From the NCBI GenBank assembly GCA_947500445.1, contig CANMSB010000002.1:124001-188000 (forward strand): 64,000 bases of DNA, given 5' to 3'. The position numbers were made by a program, and so were the translations under genes. The notes beneath the pieces are model-generated. The model saw nothing but the letters and a program-made list of their open reading frames with translations. It was not told the DNA's origin and did no database searches. This document shows positions 1 to 10,626 of this stretch, piece after piece (positions within the stretch are counted from its first letter, which is position 1; each line of letters begins with the position of its first letter). Source of the stretch: an uncultured Flavobacteriaceae bacterium (GTDB taxonomy: Bacteria > Bacteroidota > Bacteroidia > Flavobacteriales > Flavobacteriaceae).

Positions 1-1411
1 TATAATTCACGATCGCACCGGGTGCCAAATCGTCAAAAAAGCCATCCCCATCCAAATCCTCGAACCCTCCGGGACCATCGGGGTCTACCCCGGGCATCCC
101 ATGATCGCTATCGTTAACAACGGCATAGGAACCGAGCCCCCTGTTTGCATTTTGGGTGTGCGGAAGTCGAACAATGGGCATCGGATTTCCCGTATCCGTG
201 AAAATGAAGTTGGACAATAACTTGTGCGGTTGAGGCCCGTCATTACCCCATAGGCCATTTTCGGTACTACTCAGCGATATGGTATTATAAGTTCCAAAAC
301 CAGTGTTCAACACAACGTCGAACGCCGGTACGGTTCCCTCATTTACCATTTGGGCAAGATAGGTGGCCCCATTAACAAGATCTATACGGCCGAACGTGGT
401 CAGTTCCCTGATATTGAGATCCGGGCCTTCCTGGGACACATTGACCAAGGCCGAGACCGGACTGGTTACCTGACAGATTTCCGAGGTACTACACCCCCAT
501 TCGGATTGGTGCGTAATGGAGAGACTGCCACAACCTGCGACCACAAAGCGTTCTTCCAACGCCACCACTTCCGTTTCTTCGAAACTGGAATCCCCGTCGC
601 CCACATTTCCTAAAAAGGGAGCTGCACTGAAATCGATACTATAATAGAAGACGTTTCCCGAAACCGAGTTCGGAGTCAATGTTGTGCCATTGAACCGCAA
701 CTCATAGGAAGCGTTTAAATCGGGGTCGACGGTGACCGTATGGTAGAACAGCTGTGTGTTTCCGTTACCGGAATTGGTAATCTCTATTGGTTTTGTTATT
801 GTTTGACCGTTGGTGGCCGTAGAGTTGCTATAATTTAATATGGACAATAACGGACTTAAAAAGTTATAGGAGTTGATGGTGGGGTCGGTATCCGAATCGG
901 TCTGCGCGCCACTGGCGTTGACATAGGAAACGGTGTGTGCATCTTTAAAAAGGCCGCCGTTGTATGAAAACTGAACGGCGTCACAATCCGCGGTCTTTAG
1001 AAATCGAAATTGTACCCGGTCCGAGGTTTGCCAATTGGCGTTCCCCGGGCGCTCCAAGGTAAAAATGGGCGCGTTGGGGTCGGTGTCGTCCACGGTCAGC
1101 GTGAAATCGCCGGAACCCTCTTGATTTCGAATTTCTTCTGTTCCGGGAATATAGGAAACCCCATCGGGAAGCGTAAAAGAAATTTCAAAACTGTTGTTTT
1201 GGTCCGTTTTTGATAGAATGTTCAAGAAGGTAAAGGCATTGTTGGCGCCTCCGCAGGGCCCTAGATCGTTCGAGCTTACGCCTACCCGAAAATCGGGATT
1301 GTTGATTTGGCCCGAAACGGTATATCCGAATAGGATACAGCAACACAAGATGGTAAATTTTGATATTGCCGACGCTGTAGCGGCCCTTTTAAGAGAAGTA
1401 ATTGCCCCCAT
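1..1411 (-). CDS. Secreted surface protein, DUF11-like, 3' part beyond window edge
   Basis: Reading the minus strand from an ATG at 1409-1411 gives about 470 codons with no stop before the window edge, so the C-terminus is missing. The N-terminus has a positive region followed by a hydrophobic stretch ending in VSGQ, a Sec signal peptide. The mature part is low-complexity, Asp/Asn/Thr/Gly-rich beta-sandwich sequence with phrases typical of DUF11/conserved-repeat proteins (for example LPDGVSYIPGTEEI and ITNSGNGN) and an Asp-rich DGPGGFEDLDGDG run that may bind calcium. It lies 205 bp downstream of the giant adhesin on the same strand, so the two may be co-expressed. A T9SS sorting domain at the missing C-terminus would be expected but cannot be seen. 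No enzymatic motif is visible. Confidence 0.7.
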   Translation of the reverse strand, partial: MGAITSLKRAATASAISKFTILCCCILFGYTVSGQINNPDFRVGVSSNDLGPCGGANNAFTFLNILSKTDQNNSFEISFTLPDGVSYIPGTEEIRNQEGSGDFTLTVDDTDPNAPIFTLERPGNANWQTSDRVQFRFLKTADCDAVQFSYNGGLFKDAHTVSYVNASGAQTDSDTDPTINSYNFLSPLLSILNYSNSTATNGQTITKPIEITNSGNGNTQLFYHTVTVDPDLNASYELRFNGTTLTPNSVSGNVFYYSIDFSAAPFLGNVGDGDSSFEETEVVALEERFVVAGCGSLSITHQSEWGCSTSEICQVTSPVSALVNVSQEGPDLNIRELTTFGRIDLVNGATYLAQMVNEGTVPAFDVVLNTGFGTYNTISLSSTENGLWGNDGPQPHKLLSNFIFTDTGNPMPIVRLPHTQNANRGLGSYAVVNDSDHGMPGVDPDGPGGFEDLDGDGFFDDLAPGAIVNY

Positions 1412-1616
1412 TTGTTTTTGGTATGTAGGTAAAATTTGGGTTTCCGGAACCGGTATGCTCGATACCAAGTTCACGACACTAAAATAAGCGCAAGGGTTTT
1501 CTGGGGGAAATCTTTGTTGTGTATCCGCTTTTTTTAATGGTAAATGCCTTATAACTTGTTATTTCCTACTTTTTTTCACTGTTGTTTGGTCGTTTTTTGT
1601 TTGGTCGTTTTTGGGG

Positions 1617-4600
1617 TTATCGGGAAATGTACAGCCAACCTGTCCGTGGGGTTGCTTCTCCGTTCCCAAGGTCGAGCAGGTAGTAATAGGTGCCTACCGG
1701 CAAACGTTCTTCGGTGGCAATGGTCGCCCTGCCCATGGAGCTTCCGTCCCACGTATTGTTATAGCCCTGCGCTTCGAAAACCAGCGTTCCCCAACGGTTA
1801 TACACCTGTAAGGTGTTGTTGGGATACTGTTCTATACACTCGATAAAGAAGAAATCATTGGCACCGTCGTTATTTGGTGAAAATTCGTTGAACACTGTCA
1901 AACACTCACTTTGGGTGACCGTAGGTGTCGCTTCTCCCCGGTCGTTTTCGGTATTCGGATCGATCTGATCTACATAAATGAGTTCGGCAATATTGGTATA
2001 GTCGTCTATATCGGTCACTGTTACCGTCATTTCCAAAATAGCGGTATCCGATGGCGCAATGCTGGGTATTTCCCAAGTTTGGGACACTTCTTCATACACC
2101 CCGTTAGCGGTATTGGTGGAAACCAGTACATACCCTTGTGGCAGTTGGTCCTCGATCCCTATGTTCGTAGCTTCATACGTACTATTGTTGGTCACCGTAA
2201 TGATAAACGTAATGGTGTCCTCGAAAAAGGTTTCTGCGCTGTCGACGGTTTTTACTACTTCCAAATCCACTGTAGGGGAAGGAATGGAAAAACGTGCCTC
2301 GTCGTCCTCACTTTGGTCGCCATCATCATTGTCCGGGGCCGAATCGGGATCAAATTGGTCCGTTGTGGTCACCTGGGCCGTGTTAGTGTATTCATTGATG
2401 GTGTTGGACGGTACGTTTACGGTCACCTCATACGACACGGTTTGCGTTCCTACGGGTACGGAGGGAAGCACCCAAGTAATGGTATCCGCTGCATTGGTAC
2501 CCCCGTTGTTTATGGTTCCCAAGGTGAAGCCGGAAGGAAGGTTGTCTACAAGGGTTACGTTGGTGGCAACGCCCGGTCCATCATTGGTCAATGTCAGCTC
2601 AAAAGTTACGGTATCTCCGGCATTCGGATTTTGTATGGAAGCGGCGCTTAGGGCCTTTGTCAGACTTAAGTCGGCAGGGATAAGTAGTATGGAGGCATTG
2701 TCCTCATCATCTTCGCTCTGATCACCGTCATCGTTATTTGGGGCGGAGTCTGGATCAAATTGATCGACCTGGGTCACTTGAACAATGTTCATATACTCCG
2801 CGTTCCGCCCCGTAGGGATGTTTACTGAAACCTCAAAAGTAAGGACCACCGGCGTACCACTGGGTACATTTAGCCCGTTCCATGTAATAATGGTACCTGT
2901 CTGTGTGCCGCCATTATTAATGTTGGTAACGGTGAATCCTTCGGGGACGGTATTTTCTATGGATACGTTGGTCGCCTCATCACTTCCGTTGTTCACCACT
3001 TCCACGGTAACCATGAGCACATCGCCCGGATTGGCATCCGATGCCGATATGGTGTTGATAAGCTCTAGATCCGTCTGTTGCGGTGTAATGGTGGTACTGC
3101 TTTCATCGTCTTCACTTTGATCCCCGTCGTCATTATTTGGGGTCGAGTCCGAATCAAATTGATTGGAAGCGGTCACTTGCGCCGTATTGGTATATTCTCC
3201 GGGGATGTTTGCCGGTTGTTCTATAGTCGCTTCGTAAGATACGGTTTGGCTTCCTACTGGTACCGAGGCAATTGTCCAGCTGATGTTGTTCGCGGTACTT
3301 GTGCCGCCATTGTTTATGGTGCCCAAGGTGAAACCGGATGGCAAGCGGTCTTCGACGGTAACGTTGGTAGCATCGTTCGGCCCATCATTGGTCAAAGTAA
3401 GTTCAAAGGTAATGGTATCTCCAACATTCGGGTTAGGTACCGTAGTTGTTTTAACCAGGCTTAAATCCGATACCATGATTGAAACGGAGGCATTGTCCTC
3501 ATCATCCTCACTTTGATTCCCATCGTCGTTGTTGGGAGCGGAATCCGGATCGATCTGATCGGCCTGAATTACTTGTACCGTGTTGGTATATTCTCCAGAA
3601 GTTCCGGTCGGGGCATTGATTTCCGCCTCGTAGGTAAGATCGATGTCCCCGGCCGTTACCGTGGCCAGGTTCCAGGTAACGACGCCTCCTGCGAAATTAC
3701 CGCCATTTGAAATACTGGTCGGGTTTACGGTATACCCCACGGGAACATTGTCGGCTATGACCACATTGGTGGCGGTATCGGGCCCATTGTTGGTAAGGGT
3801 AACGGTAAAGATTACCGTATCGGAAACATTGGGGTTGGGTTCGTTTACTGTTTTTTCCAATTGAAGATCTGACAATTGGCAGGTTAGCGAAGCCGAATCA
3901 TCGATAACATCTGGATGGTAAGCGCCATAGGCCGCTGCGGTTACCCTCCCCGAACCATCGGTAGCCGCAGGCGATCCGGAGCCGTATTGGCCGTTGTCCG
4001 GACCGTCGGCATTCGGATCTTGATAAGCCTCGTTGGCGTCGCTACAACCGTCGCCATCGCTATCCAGTATTCTAAGGTCGGGATTTCCATCGGTATCGCT
4101 GTCCTGTAAGGTGTAATTGATATTACCACTTTCTAAAGGGTTTTCAACAGCGTCCGGTAAGCCGTTTGCTCCGGCACTTCCGTTTACCGTGCCGTTGGTA
4201 TGGGGTTGTGTGTGCCCCGCTTCTACGGCATCAAAAATACCATCGTTATCGCTATCCACATCCAAACGGTCCACTACGGTATCGTTATCGGTATCGCGAT
4301 CACAATTTGCCGAAAATACGTTAAATGGAATCAATTGCTTGGCAAGGGAAGGTCCTTCGTACCGGACTTCCAACCGTTCTCCTCCGAAACGTTCAAAGAA
4401 CGGAATTTCAATCTGATAGGTGCCCGGGGCCAAGGTAATTGTGCCCGAACGCTCCCGGAAACCGTGGGCCCCATCGTTATTCACGATTTCGGCCCCGTCG
4501 ATGAACAGTTTTGAACCATCGTCGGACTGGGTATAAAAAGTATAGCTTCCGCCGGTAGTTATGGCTATAAAACCGGAATAGCGAATGGCAAAGGTTTCCC

Positions 4601-7600
4601 TGTCCCCATTGTCCAGTAAATTTTGTAGGTTATCAACATCGATTTCGTTTACCGACCCTTCGAACGTGGCATTATTAGTAGGAATGTTATCGGTTGTTCT
4701 TCCGGGCACATCGATTTCGAAAAACTGATAGTTCAAAATTCCGCTACACAAATCACTTTCCTCTAAATCTGGTACTCCGTCGTTATCATCGTCAAGATCT
4801 TCAAAATTAAGCACGCCATCGTTATCGGTGTCGTGGTCCACATATATTTTCGCCAGTCCGTTGCTACAGTTCGATGGATTGGCCGTTTCGCAAATGCGAT
4901 ACCCAATAACATAATATCCGGGCTCGGTATTGGATGCCAGATTCACCGTACCATCGGGGTTCATGGAAATACTTCCGGTAGGATCCGGTGCTATTTCCGT
5001 TAGCGTTACCGTGGAAAGGGTTACGGGCGTCTGGTTTAGGCGATCGTTGGTGAGTACATTGTATATCGCAGTACTTCCCGGTATTCCGTTTATAGGGGTT
5101 AGGTTCGAATCTTCGGCAGCTTGTATCGGAGCAATATCCACTGTTGCGTATGCGATTGCGCGATCACAGGTTCCTGGAGCGCTTAAATCGCAAATTTCAT
5201 ATTCGAAGGAGTACGTCCCGACCGACGTGTTGGGTATAATACGGGTAGTGCCGTTGGAATTTAATCGAAATCGATTTCCGGCCGAGGTCGTGGTCCGTCG
5301 TAGCGAAACATTTGATAATGTGGCCGTGTTTCCGTTTACCAGATCATTGTCAAGTACATTGTAAATATTGTTCTGCCCAGTGGTTCCGCTAATGCTACCG
5401 GTGTAATTATCATCTACCGCTGTAATACAGTCGGGAGCCGTTACATTGGTTTGGGCAGTACAGGTGGTGGCTTCGCTCACCGTTACCGTAATATCGGTTC
5501 CATTGGGTACTCCGGAAACGGTCCAGCTATTCCCTCCGTTATCGACCGTGGTTCCTGCAGTACTGGTAACGGTTCCTCCACTTACGGTCAGGTCGACCGT
5601 ATAGGTAGCAGCGGGAGCACAACTTGGCGTGCCGACGATGGTGATGGTAGGAGGCGCATTTACGGTGACTATAATTTCAGAACGGCCACTCTCGCAGCCA
5701 TTGGTCGTTTGGCTTACGAAATAAGCGCTGTTCCCGACAGTTGCGGTACTTGGCGTTGGAGCGGTAGTATTGCCCGTTCCTCCCGTTGCGGCCGTGTACC
5801 ATAACAAATTGGTGCCGGATGCGGTAAGCGCAGATGCCGTATCGCCTTGGCAGTAGGTTACTGGGGAACTAACGGTAGGAGCCGATGGAATCGCATTTAT
5901 TTCTACCGTTATTTCCGCCCGTGTACTTTCGCAGCCATTGGCATTCGTTTGGGAAACATAATAAGAGGTGTTTCCTGTAGTTGCCGTGCTTGGTGTAGGA
6001 GCGGAAGTGTTTCCCGTGCCTCCTGTCGGAGCGGTATACCATAGCAAATTGGATCCCGTGGCGGTCAAGGGGCTTGCCGTATCCCCTTCACAGTAGGATA
6101 CCGGTGTGCCGATTCCCGGTGGAGACGGGCTGTTGTTGATCGTAACGACGATTTCGGAACGGGCGCTTTCACATCCGCTCGCACTGCTCTGGCTTACGTA
6201 GTAGGAAGTACTTCCCGCCGTTGTGGTACTCGGTGTAGGAGCGGTAGCATTTCCGGTTCCTCCCGTGGCATTGGCATACCATAATAGGTTGGAGCCTACC
6301 GCAGTCAAAGCGGAGGCGGTATCTCCGGAACAGTAAACTACCGGAGTGTTTACCGTTGCTGCGTTGGGTACGGTATTTCTTGTAATGATTACTTCGTTTC
6401 TGGTAGCACTGGTACAACCGGTCACCGTATTTCTGGTTTCTGCGAAAAAGCTGTTGGCGCCGTCGGTTAGGCTACCTGCTGCTGGCTGGTAGGTTAAAGA
6501 GCCCGTTATTAGGGCGGTACCACCGGAAGCGGAAGCAAACCAATCCACAGTTTCGTCCGGTCCGACGCCTACGGACACTGTAGGAACCGTATCCCCTGCG
6601 CAAAAGGCCAGATTACCGCTATCGTCCGTAGGTGCGTTTACAGTAGGGCAACTACAGTTGGGAGCGGTAACGTTAAGGGTATTGGTACAGGAATTACCGG
6701 TATCGGTTACCGTTATGGTAATATCGGTTCCCGAAGTAACGCCGGAAACGGTCCAGTTGTTTCCGCCATTGTCGGTAACGGCCCCTTGGGTACTGGTTAC
6801 CGTTCCCGTACTTACGTTTACGGAAACGGAATAGGTGGCTAGATCGACCGAACAGCTTGGTGCGGTGGCTATGGCTATCGTCGGTGTTTCCCGTACGACG
6901 ACCACAATTTCGGAACGCGGGCCTTCACAGTCATTGATCGTTTGGCTGACCCAGTAGGATGTGGATCCAGAGGCGGCGGTGCTCGGGGTAGGTGCGGTAT
7001 TGGTACCACTGCCTCCGATTGCCGAGGTATACCATAAGAGATTTGACCCCGATGCGGTCAATGCACTCGCCGCATCTCCTTGGCAATAGCTTACCGGAGT
7101 GGTTACGCCAGGGGCGGCCGTATTGTTTTGAACGGTAACATCAAAACTATAGGTTCCGGTGTTTCCGTTGGAATCGGTGGTTTCAAAAGTATTGGTGGTG
7201 GTGCCCAAAGGAAACGTTCCTCCGGAGGCAATACCGGCAGTTTGGGTTATGGATAATACCATTGGAGCACAGCTGTTCGCAGGATCCGAAAGTTGCACGC
7301 CAGGAATACTTAGATTATCCATGCGTACACGTTTTGAGGTATTTACTTTGGTGTCACTATCAAATTCGAACCGAATACGGTAATTCCCTGTTTGTGTAAC
7401 GGGTATTCTTGCAGCGTTGGTTGCTAAATCAGTATAATTGAAGGTATAGATGGGGGTAGTAATCGCTGCTTCATCTTCCAATAAGACCGTTATCGTGTTT
7501 ACACCGCTAGGATGTGCCTGTAAAGCATGTATAAAGCTAATTTCCCCTGTTCCGTTCAGATAAACTAAGGGACTGACAAGCCCCCGGGTAAAACTTGGTT

Positions 7601-10256
7601 CTATTTCCGAAGTATAAAAACTAGTGTTTCCGGCCAAAGGCGCACTTGTCGTTACGGTACTTCCAAAGAAGATATAACACTGCGCGATCAAGTCGTTTCG
7701 ACTGGCAACTTCGAAATCGGTAACAACAGGAAAAGTACCAGTATTGGCTACACAGTTATCCGTAACGGTTGGTGTCGCATAATTTACAATGGCGGAACAA
7801 CCTGCGCTGCTTGCTGCAACGGTTATATCCGTTGGGCCGCTGATAACCGGGTCAATAGTGTCGGTTACAACGACATCGAAACTGCAAGAAACCGAATTGC
7901 CGCCGAGATCCGTGGCGGTGTAAATTACGGAAGTGGTTCCGGGTAAAAACTCATCTCCTGGAGCGTAACCATTGGACGTAATGGTTGCCGTTCCACAATC
8001 ATCGGTAGCGGTAGGTGGTGTCCAAGTTACTACCGCTCCACAACTACCTGCTGTAGTATTGGCGGTAAGAGGCCCCACAGGGCACCCTGTTATCACGGGA
8101 TCCGTAGTGTCGGAAACGGTCAATATGGCCTCATTGGAGGTGGCGGGGCTACAGCTTGCCGCAGGACTGTTGGCGATGGCACGAAAACGATCGCCGTTCA
8201 TGGCGATGGTCGTACCGCTGATCACTAGATCTGCACTTTGTGTACCACTATAGGGAGCCGCTTCGCTGAGGTCGTTCCAACTGCCCGATGTAAAGCGCTG
8301 CCATTGAAAGCTGCCGGAATTATTGGCACCGGCAGAGAAGGTAACGTTCGTTCCCGGACAGACCGATTGATTTGAAGGACTAGATGTTATGGTCGGTGGC
8401 GTGTTTACGTTTACGATGAGCTGCGCACGATTACTTTCACAGGTTATGCTACCGGATGAAGCGGATTGCGATACCCAAAAATTTTGTGTGCCCTGGGCCG
8501 AGGTATCCGGTCGGGTGTTGCCTGCGATAATATTGCCCCCGGTAGCGGCATCGTACCAGGTCAAATTTGTTCCGGTGGCATTGGAATCCAATGTGCCGGC
8601 GGTATCCCCGATACAATATTCGACCGGACTGGTAACGCTTGGTGCGGATGGTCGGTTAAAGACCACTACTTCAATTACTGCCCTTGGACCTTCGCAACCA
8701 CTAGGGTCATGCACCTGGCTCACATAGTAATCGGTGGTAGCGGCCACGGATGTGTCCGGGGTGGGTGCGCTTCCAAGAGCGGGTCCCCCGGTTGCGTTTG
8801 AATACCATCGCAGGCTGTGGTCGGTAAGCGCGGTAGCCGAAAGGGGAACAGCGGTATCCCCAACACAATACTCGATCGGTGTGGTTACTGTCGGTTCCGG
8901 GGGCAGCGGTATCTGCTGCAAGGTAATTTCCAAACGGTCTACACTGGTACAGCCCGAAGATGAGTTTTCGGTCTCTACAAAATAGGTTCTTAAAAGATCC
9001 GTGGTGGTGGGCGGCTGATAGGTAGTACTTCCAGCTTGTATCTGTGTGCCCGCCGAGTCGTACCAGTTTGCGGTTTCGCCCGAACCGACCGAAACGGAAA
9101 GTTCGGGTGGTGTGGTGCCGAAGCAATGCGAGTAAGTGGTTTGACCTGTCGGTGGATTTATGTTGTTTTCTACCGTAATCGTAAAAGAGCGTTCGATTTC
9201 GTTTCCAGCGGAATCTTCCACCTCATAGGTAATGGTAGTGACACCAACGGCAAACTCATCGCCGCTCTGTAGTCCTGTTCCATCTTCCCTTTGTACAAGG
9301 AAACGATCTAGATCGCAACTAGGGTCGTTAATGTTGGTGACTATGGTTCCTGGCAACAAGAGGTCATCCAAGTAGCCAGTTTGTCCGGAGGTCAAAAATA
9401 GGTCCGAGTAGTACCGAATCCTTACTTTTCTATTACCCGAGAACGTAATAGGAAGATTTTCTTGTTGGATTGTGGTGGTGGTATACACTTCGGAAAAGAA
9501 ATTTGGGATGACCACAACATCGTTCTGGTCAAGAATATCTACAATTAGGGTAGCATTATCGCCAATTGCCGAAATGCCATGTGAAAACGAGATTTCCCCA
9601 TCGCCGGTAAATAAGAGTACCGGACTGGTAAACTCGCTGGAAAAGAAAGGAATACTCGATAAAACGGGCGCCTGCAAGTAATTGGACCCGTTGATGGGAC
9701 TGCCAGGTTCTATGGTCGTTTGATAAAAATCGTAGCATTGGTTCGTCGGTGATTCAAAATCTTGTAATACCGGAGCTACTCCCTGACCGGCAGGGCAGTT
9801 ATCGGTAGCTTGGGGATATGCCCAACTATGGACCGCCGTACAAGTAGCGGGGTCCGCGTTTAAAACAACATCACTTGGAAACTGCGTAAAAACAGGGTTG
9901 TCATTGTCGGAAACGATAACATTGAAACCGCAGGTCGTAATTTCCCCAATAGCATTTTCCGCACGATAGATTACCGCCGTGGTTCCTGGTAAAAAAAGAT
10001 CTCCGGGGTCATAGTTACTGGTAACCGAGGTCGCTCCCGAAGCGGAGGGGGGAGTCCAATTGACCGTAGCCTCGCACGTTCCCGGGGTATAAGTGACCAC
10101 GACATCGGTCGGGGGGCAACCTGTAAAAGATGGAGGAGGTGCACTATTCGTTTCAACTATGCCGAAGGCGTGGTATGCAGCGTTTTCGGGAACGCTAAAA
10201 CTGGCGAACAATCCGAAAACAAACAATAGAAAAACTAAGGTTCTTATTTGGGGCAT
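1617..10256 (-). CDS. Giant multidomain surface adhesin with gliding-motility-associated C-terminal sorting domain
   Basis: 2,879 residues. A signal peptide (about 1-28) is followed by HYR-type modules (about 38-160, and again near 720-830; GTTxVIYTA and DNCxxx motifs). Two related beta-sandwich modules share the GEISF(S/I)H motif (about 165-310 and 835-990). A series of Ig-like CHU_C-associated repeats (about 370-620 and 1040-1530) has the recurring pattern YCxGDTAxxLxA..LLWY. A PA14-like domain (about 1855-1970) is bracketed by Asp-rich Ca-binding TSP3-like repeats (DTDNDGVLNFEDLDDDNDG). Five DUF11 repeats (about 2125-2780) precede the C-terminal CHU_C/TIGR04131 domain (about 2785-2879; FSPNNDGANDFF, NRWGTLVFE, WDG, GTYYY). 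That last domain is the type B signal for type IX secretion and surface attachment. Likely a cell-surface or gliding/attachment adhesin. I saw no protease or glycosidase catalytic domain. Confidence 0.92.
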   Translation of the reverse strand: MPQIRTLVFLLFVFGLFASFSVPENAAYHAFGIVETNSAPPPSFTGCPPTDVVVTYTPGTCEATVNWTPPSASGATSVTSNYDPGDLFLPGTTAVIYRAENAIGEITTCGFNVIVSDNDNPVFTQFPSDVVLNADPATCTAVHSWAYPQATDNCPAGQGVAPVLQDFESPTNQCYDFYQTTIEPGSPINGSNYLQAPVLSSIPFFSSEFTSPVLLFTGDGEISFSHGISAIGDNATLIVDILDQNDVVVIPNFFSEVYTTTTIQQENLPITFSGNRKVRIRYYSDLFLTSGQTGYLDDLLLPGTIVTNINDPSCDLDRFLVQREDGTGLQSGDEFAVGVTTITYEVEDSAGNEIERSFTITVENNINPPTGQTTYSHCFGTTPPELSVSVGSGETANWYDSAGTQIQAGSTTYQPPTTTDLLRTYFVETENSSSGCTSVDRLEITLQQIPLPPEPTVTTPIEYCVGDTAVPLSATALTDHSLRWYSNATGGPALGSAPTPDTSVAATTDYYVSQVHDPSGCEGPRAVIEVVVFNRPSAPSVTSPVEYCIGDTAGTLDSNATGTNLTWYDAATGGNIIAGNTRPDTSAQGTQNFWVSQSASSGSITCESNRAQLIVNVNTPPTITSSPSNQSVCPGTNVTFSAGANNSGSFQWQRFTSGSWNDLSEAAPYSGTQSADLVISGTTIAMNGDRFRAIANSPAASCSPATSNEAILTVSDTTDPVITGCPVGPLTANTTAGSCGAVVTWTPPTATDDCGTATITSNGYAPGDEFLPGTTSVIYTATDLGGNSVSCSFDVVVTDTIDPVISGPTDITVAASSAGCSAIVNYATPTVTDNCVANTGTFPVVTDFEVASRNDLIAQCYIFFGSTVTTSAPLAGNTSFYTSEIEPSFTRGLVSPLVYLNGTGEISFIHALQAHPSGVNTITVLLEDEAAITTPIYTFNYTDLATNAARIPVTQTGNYRIRFEFDSDTKVNTSKRVRMDNLSIPGVQLSDPANSCAPMVLSITQTAGIASGGTFPLGTTTNTFETTDSNGNTGTYSFDVTVQNNTAAPGVTTPVSYCQGDAASALTASGSNLLWYTSAIGGSGTNTAPTPSTAASGSTSYWVSQTINDCEGPRSEIVVVVRETPTIAIATAPSCSVDLATYSVSVNVSTGTVTSTQGAVTDNGGNNWTVSGVTSGTDITITVTDTGNSCTNTLNVTAPNCSCPTVNAPTDDSGNLAFCAGDTVPTVSVGVGPDETVDWFASASGGTALITGSLTYQPAAGSLTDGANSFFAETRNTVTGCTSATRNEVIITRNTVPNAATVNTPVVYCSGDTASALTAVGSNLLWYANATGGTGNATAPTPSTTTAGSTSYYVSQSSASGCESARSEIVVTINNSPSPPGIGTPVSYCEGDTASPLTATGSNLLWYTAPTGGTGNTSAPTPSTATTGNTSYYVSQTNANGCESTRAEITVEINAIPSAPTVSSPVTYCQGDTASALTASGTNLLWYTAATGGTGNTTAPTPSTATVGNSAYFVSQTTNGCESGRSEIIVTVNAPPTITIVGTPSCAPAATYTVDLTVSGGTVTSTAGTTVDNGGNSWTVSGVPNGTDITVTVSEATTCTAQTNVTAPDCITAVDDNYTGSISGTTGQNNIYNVLDNDLVNGNTATLSNVSLRRTTTSAGNRFRLNSNGTTRIIPNTSVGTYSFEYEICDLSAPGTCDRAIAYATVDIAPIQAAEDSNLTPINGIPGSTAIYNVLTNDRLNQTPVTLSTVTLTEIAPDPTGSISMNPDGTVNLASNTEPGYYVIGYRICETANPSNCSNGLAKIYVDHDTDNDGVLNFEDLDDDNDGVPDLEESDLCSGILNYQFFEIDVPGRTTDNIPTNNATFEGSVNEIDVDNLQNLLDNGDRETFAIRYSGFIAITTGGSYTFYTQSDDGSKLFIDGAEIVNNDGAHGFRERSGTITLAPGTYQIEIPFFERFGGERLEVRYEGPSLAKQLIPFNVFSANCDRDTDNDTVVDRLDVDSDNDGIFDAVEAGHTQPHTNGTVNGSAGANGLPDAVENPLESGNINYTLQDSDTDGNPDLRILDSDGDGCSDANEAYQDPNADGPDNGQYGSGSPAATDGSGRVTAAAYGAYHPDVIDDSASLTCQLSDLQLEKTVNEPNPNVSDTVIFTVTLTNNGPDTATNVVIADNVPVGYTVNPTSISNGGNFAGGVVTWNLATVTAGDIDLTYEAEINAPTGTSGEYTNTVQVIQADQIDPDSAPNNDDGNQSEDDEDNASVSIMVSDLSLVKTTTVPNPNVGDTITFELTLTNDGPNDATNVTVEDRLPSGFTLGTINNGGTSTANNISWTIASVPVGSQTVSYEATIEQPANIPGEYTNTAQVTASNQFDSDSTPNNDDGDQSEDDESSTTITPQQTDLELINTISASDANPGDVLMVTVEVVNNGSDEATNVSIENTVPEGFTVTNINNGGTQTGTIITWNGLNVPSGTPVVLTFEVSVNIPTGRNAEYMNIVQVTQVDQFDPDSAPNNDDGDQSEDDEDNASILLIPADLSLTKALSAASIQNPNAGDTVTFELTLTNDGPGVATNVTLVDNLPSGFTLGTINNGGTNAADTITWVLPSVPVGTQTVSYEVTVNVPSNTINEYTNTAQVTTTDQFDPDSAPDNDDGDQSEDDEARFSIPSPTVDLEVVKTVDSAETFFEDTITFIITVTNNSTYEATNIGIEDQLPQGYVLVSTNTANGVYEEVSQTWEIPSIAPSDTAILEMTVTVTDIDDYTNIAELIYVDQIDPNTENDRGEATPTVTQSECLTVFNEFSPNNDGANDFFFIECIEQYPNNTLQVYNRWGTLVFEAQGYNNTWDGSSMGRATIATEERLPVGTYYYLLDLGNGEATPRTGWLYISR
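1900..3890 (-). repeat. Five tandem DUF11-coding repeats, about 400 bp each
   Basis: A recurring block that encodes DPDSxPNNDDGxQSEDDE appears at about 2341, 2749, 3145 and 3541, a spacing of 396-408 bp, with a diverged fifth copy nearest the C-terminus. Each unit codes for one DUF11 module with the shared phrases TLTNDGP, ATNV and INNGG. Such repeats allow copy-number change by recombination. Confidence 0.85.
5660..6420 (-). repeat. Tandem Ig-like (CHU_C-associated) repeats, about 240 bp each
   Basis: Nearly identical segments coding for PVxYCxGDTASxLTA and LLWYxxxTGGTGN recur at about 5851, 6091 and 6331, so the period is 240 bp. More diverged copies lie at about 7083 and 8608. They are consecutive Ig-like domains of the giant adhesin. 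Confidence 0.8.
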
Positions 10257-10486
10257 TTGTTACGATTTGGTAGGTTCAATACACTGCCGCTGATATCATT
10301 TTAAACTTGGGAGAACCTATTCAGACTAAAGCTTTAACGCAGGTTTTACCCTGGCAATGCCTTATATCGATGTTTTGTTGTAAAAAGCGGGTAAGTTGTA
10401 GTGAACGGGTAGATTTTTGAGGTATCCTACAAATAAACCTGGGTTTATCGAAAAATGTAGGCGCCTGTAAGAGCGGTATAATAGGG

Positions 10487-10522
10487 GTTTAAGTGGATTC
10501 TTACGAAGACTTCTACTTAAAC
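10487..10522. promoter_or_regulatory. Hairpin upstream of the giant adhesin
   Basis: Arms 10487-10497 and 10512-10522 are complementary over 11 bp with one G-T wobble. The structure sits about 230 bp upstream of the adhesin start, in the 370-bp gap before tatA. It could be a regulatory hairpin or a decayed terminator. Apart from this and the terminator next to tatA, I see nothing else in 10257-10626. Confidence 0.35.
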
Positions 10523-10569
10523 GATTAAAATGAACTTTTTAGTAAATATACCTTTTGGTATGAGTTAGG

Positions 10570-10612
10570 CCAATAAAAAAGCCCCCGAAAATTTCAAGGG
10601 CTTTTTTATTGG
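10570..10612. terminator. Bidirectional intrinsic terminator after tatA
   Basis: A perfect 15-bp inverted repeat (10570-10584 and 10598-10612) with A-rich and T-rich flanks and a GC core (AAAAAAGCCC/GGGCTTTTTT). It lies just downstream of tatA, which reads leftward, and would terminate that transcript. Confidence 0.85.
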
Positions 10613-10626
10613 AGAAATGGAGTCGA

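Noticed and set aside
1911-9681. Numerous long plus-strand frames opposite the giant adhesin (for example 246 codons at 1911-2651)
   Set aside because: Antisense shadows of a repetitive Asp/Thr-rich gene; compositions are unnatural and they repeat with the DUF11 period.
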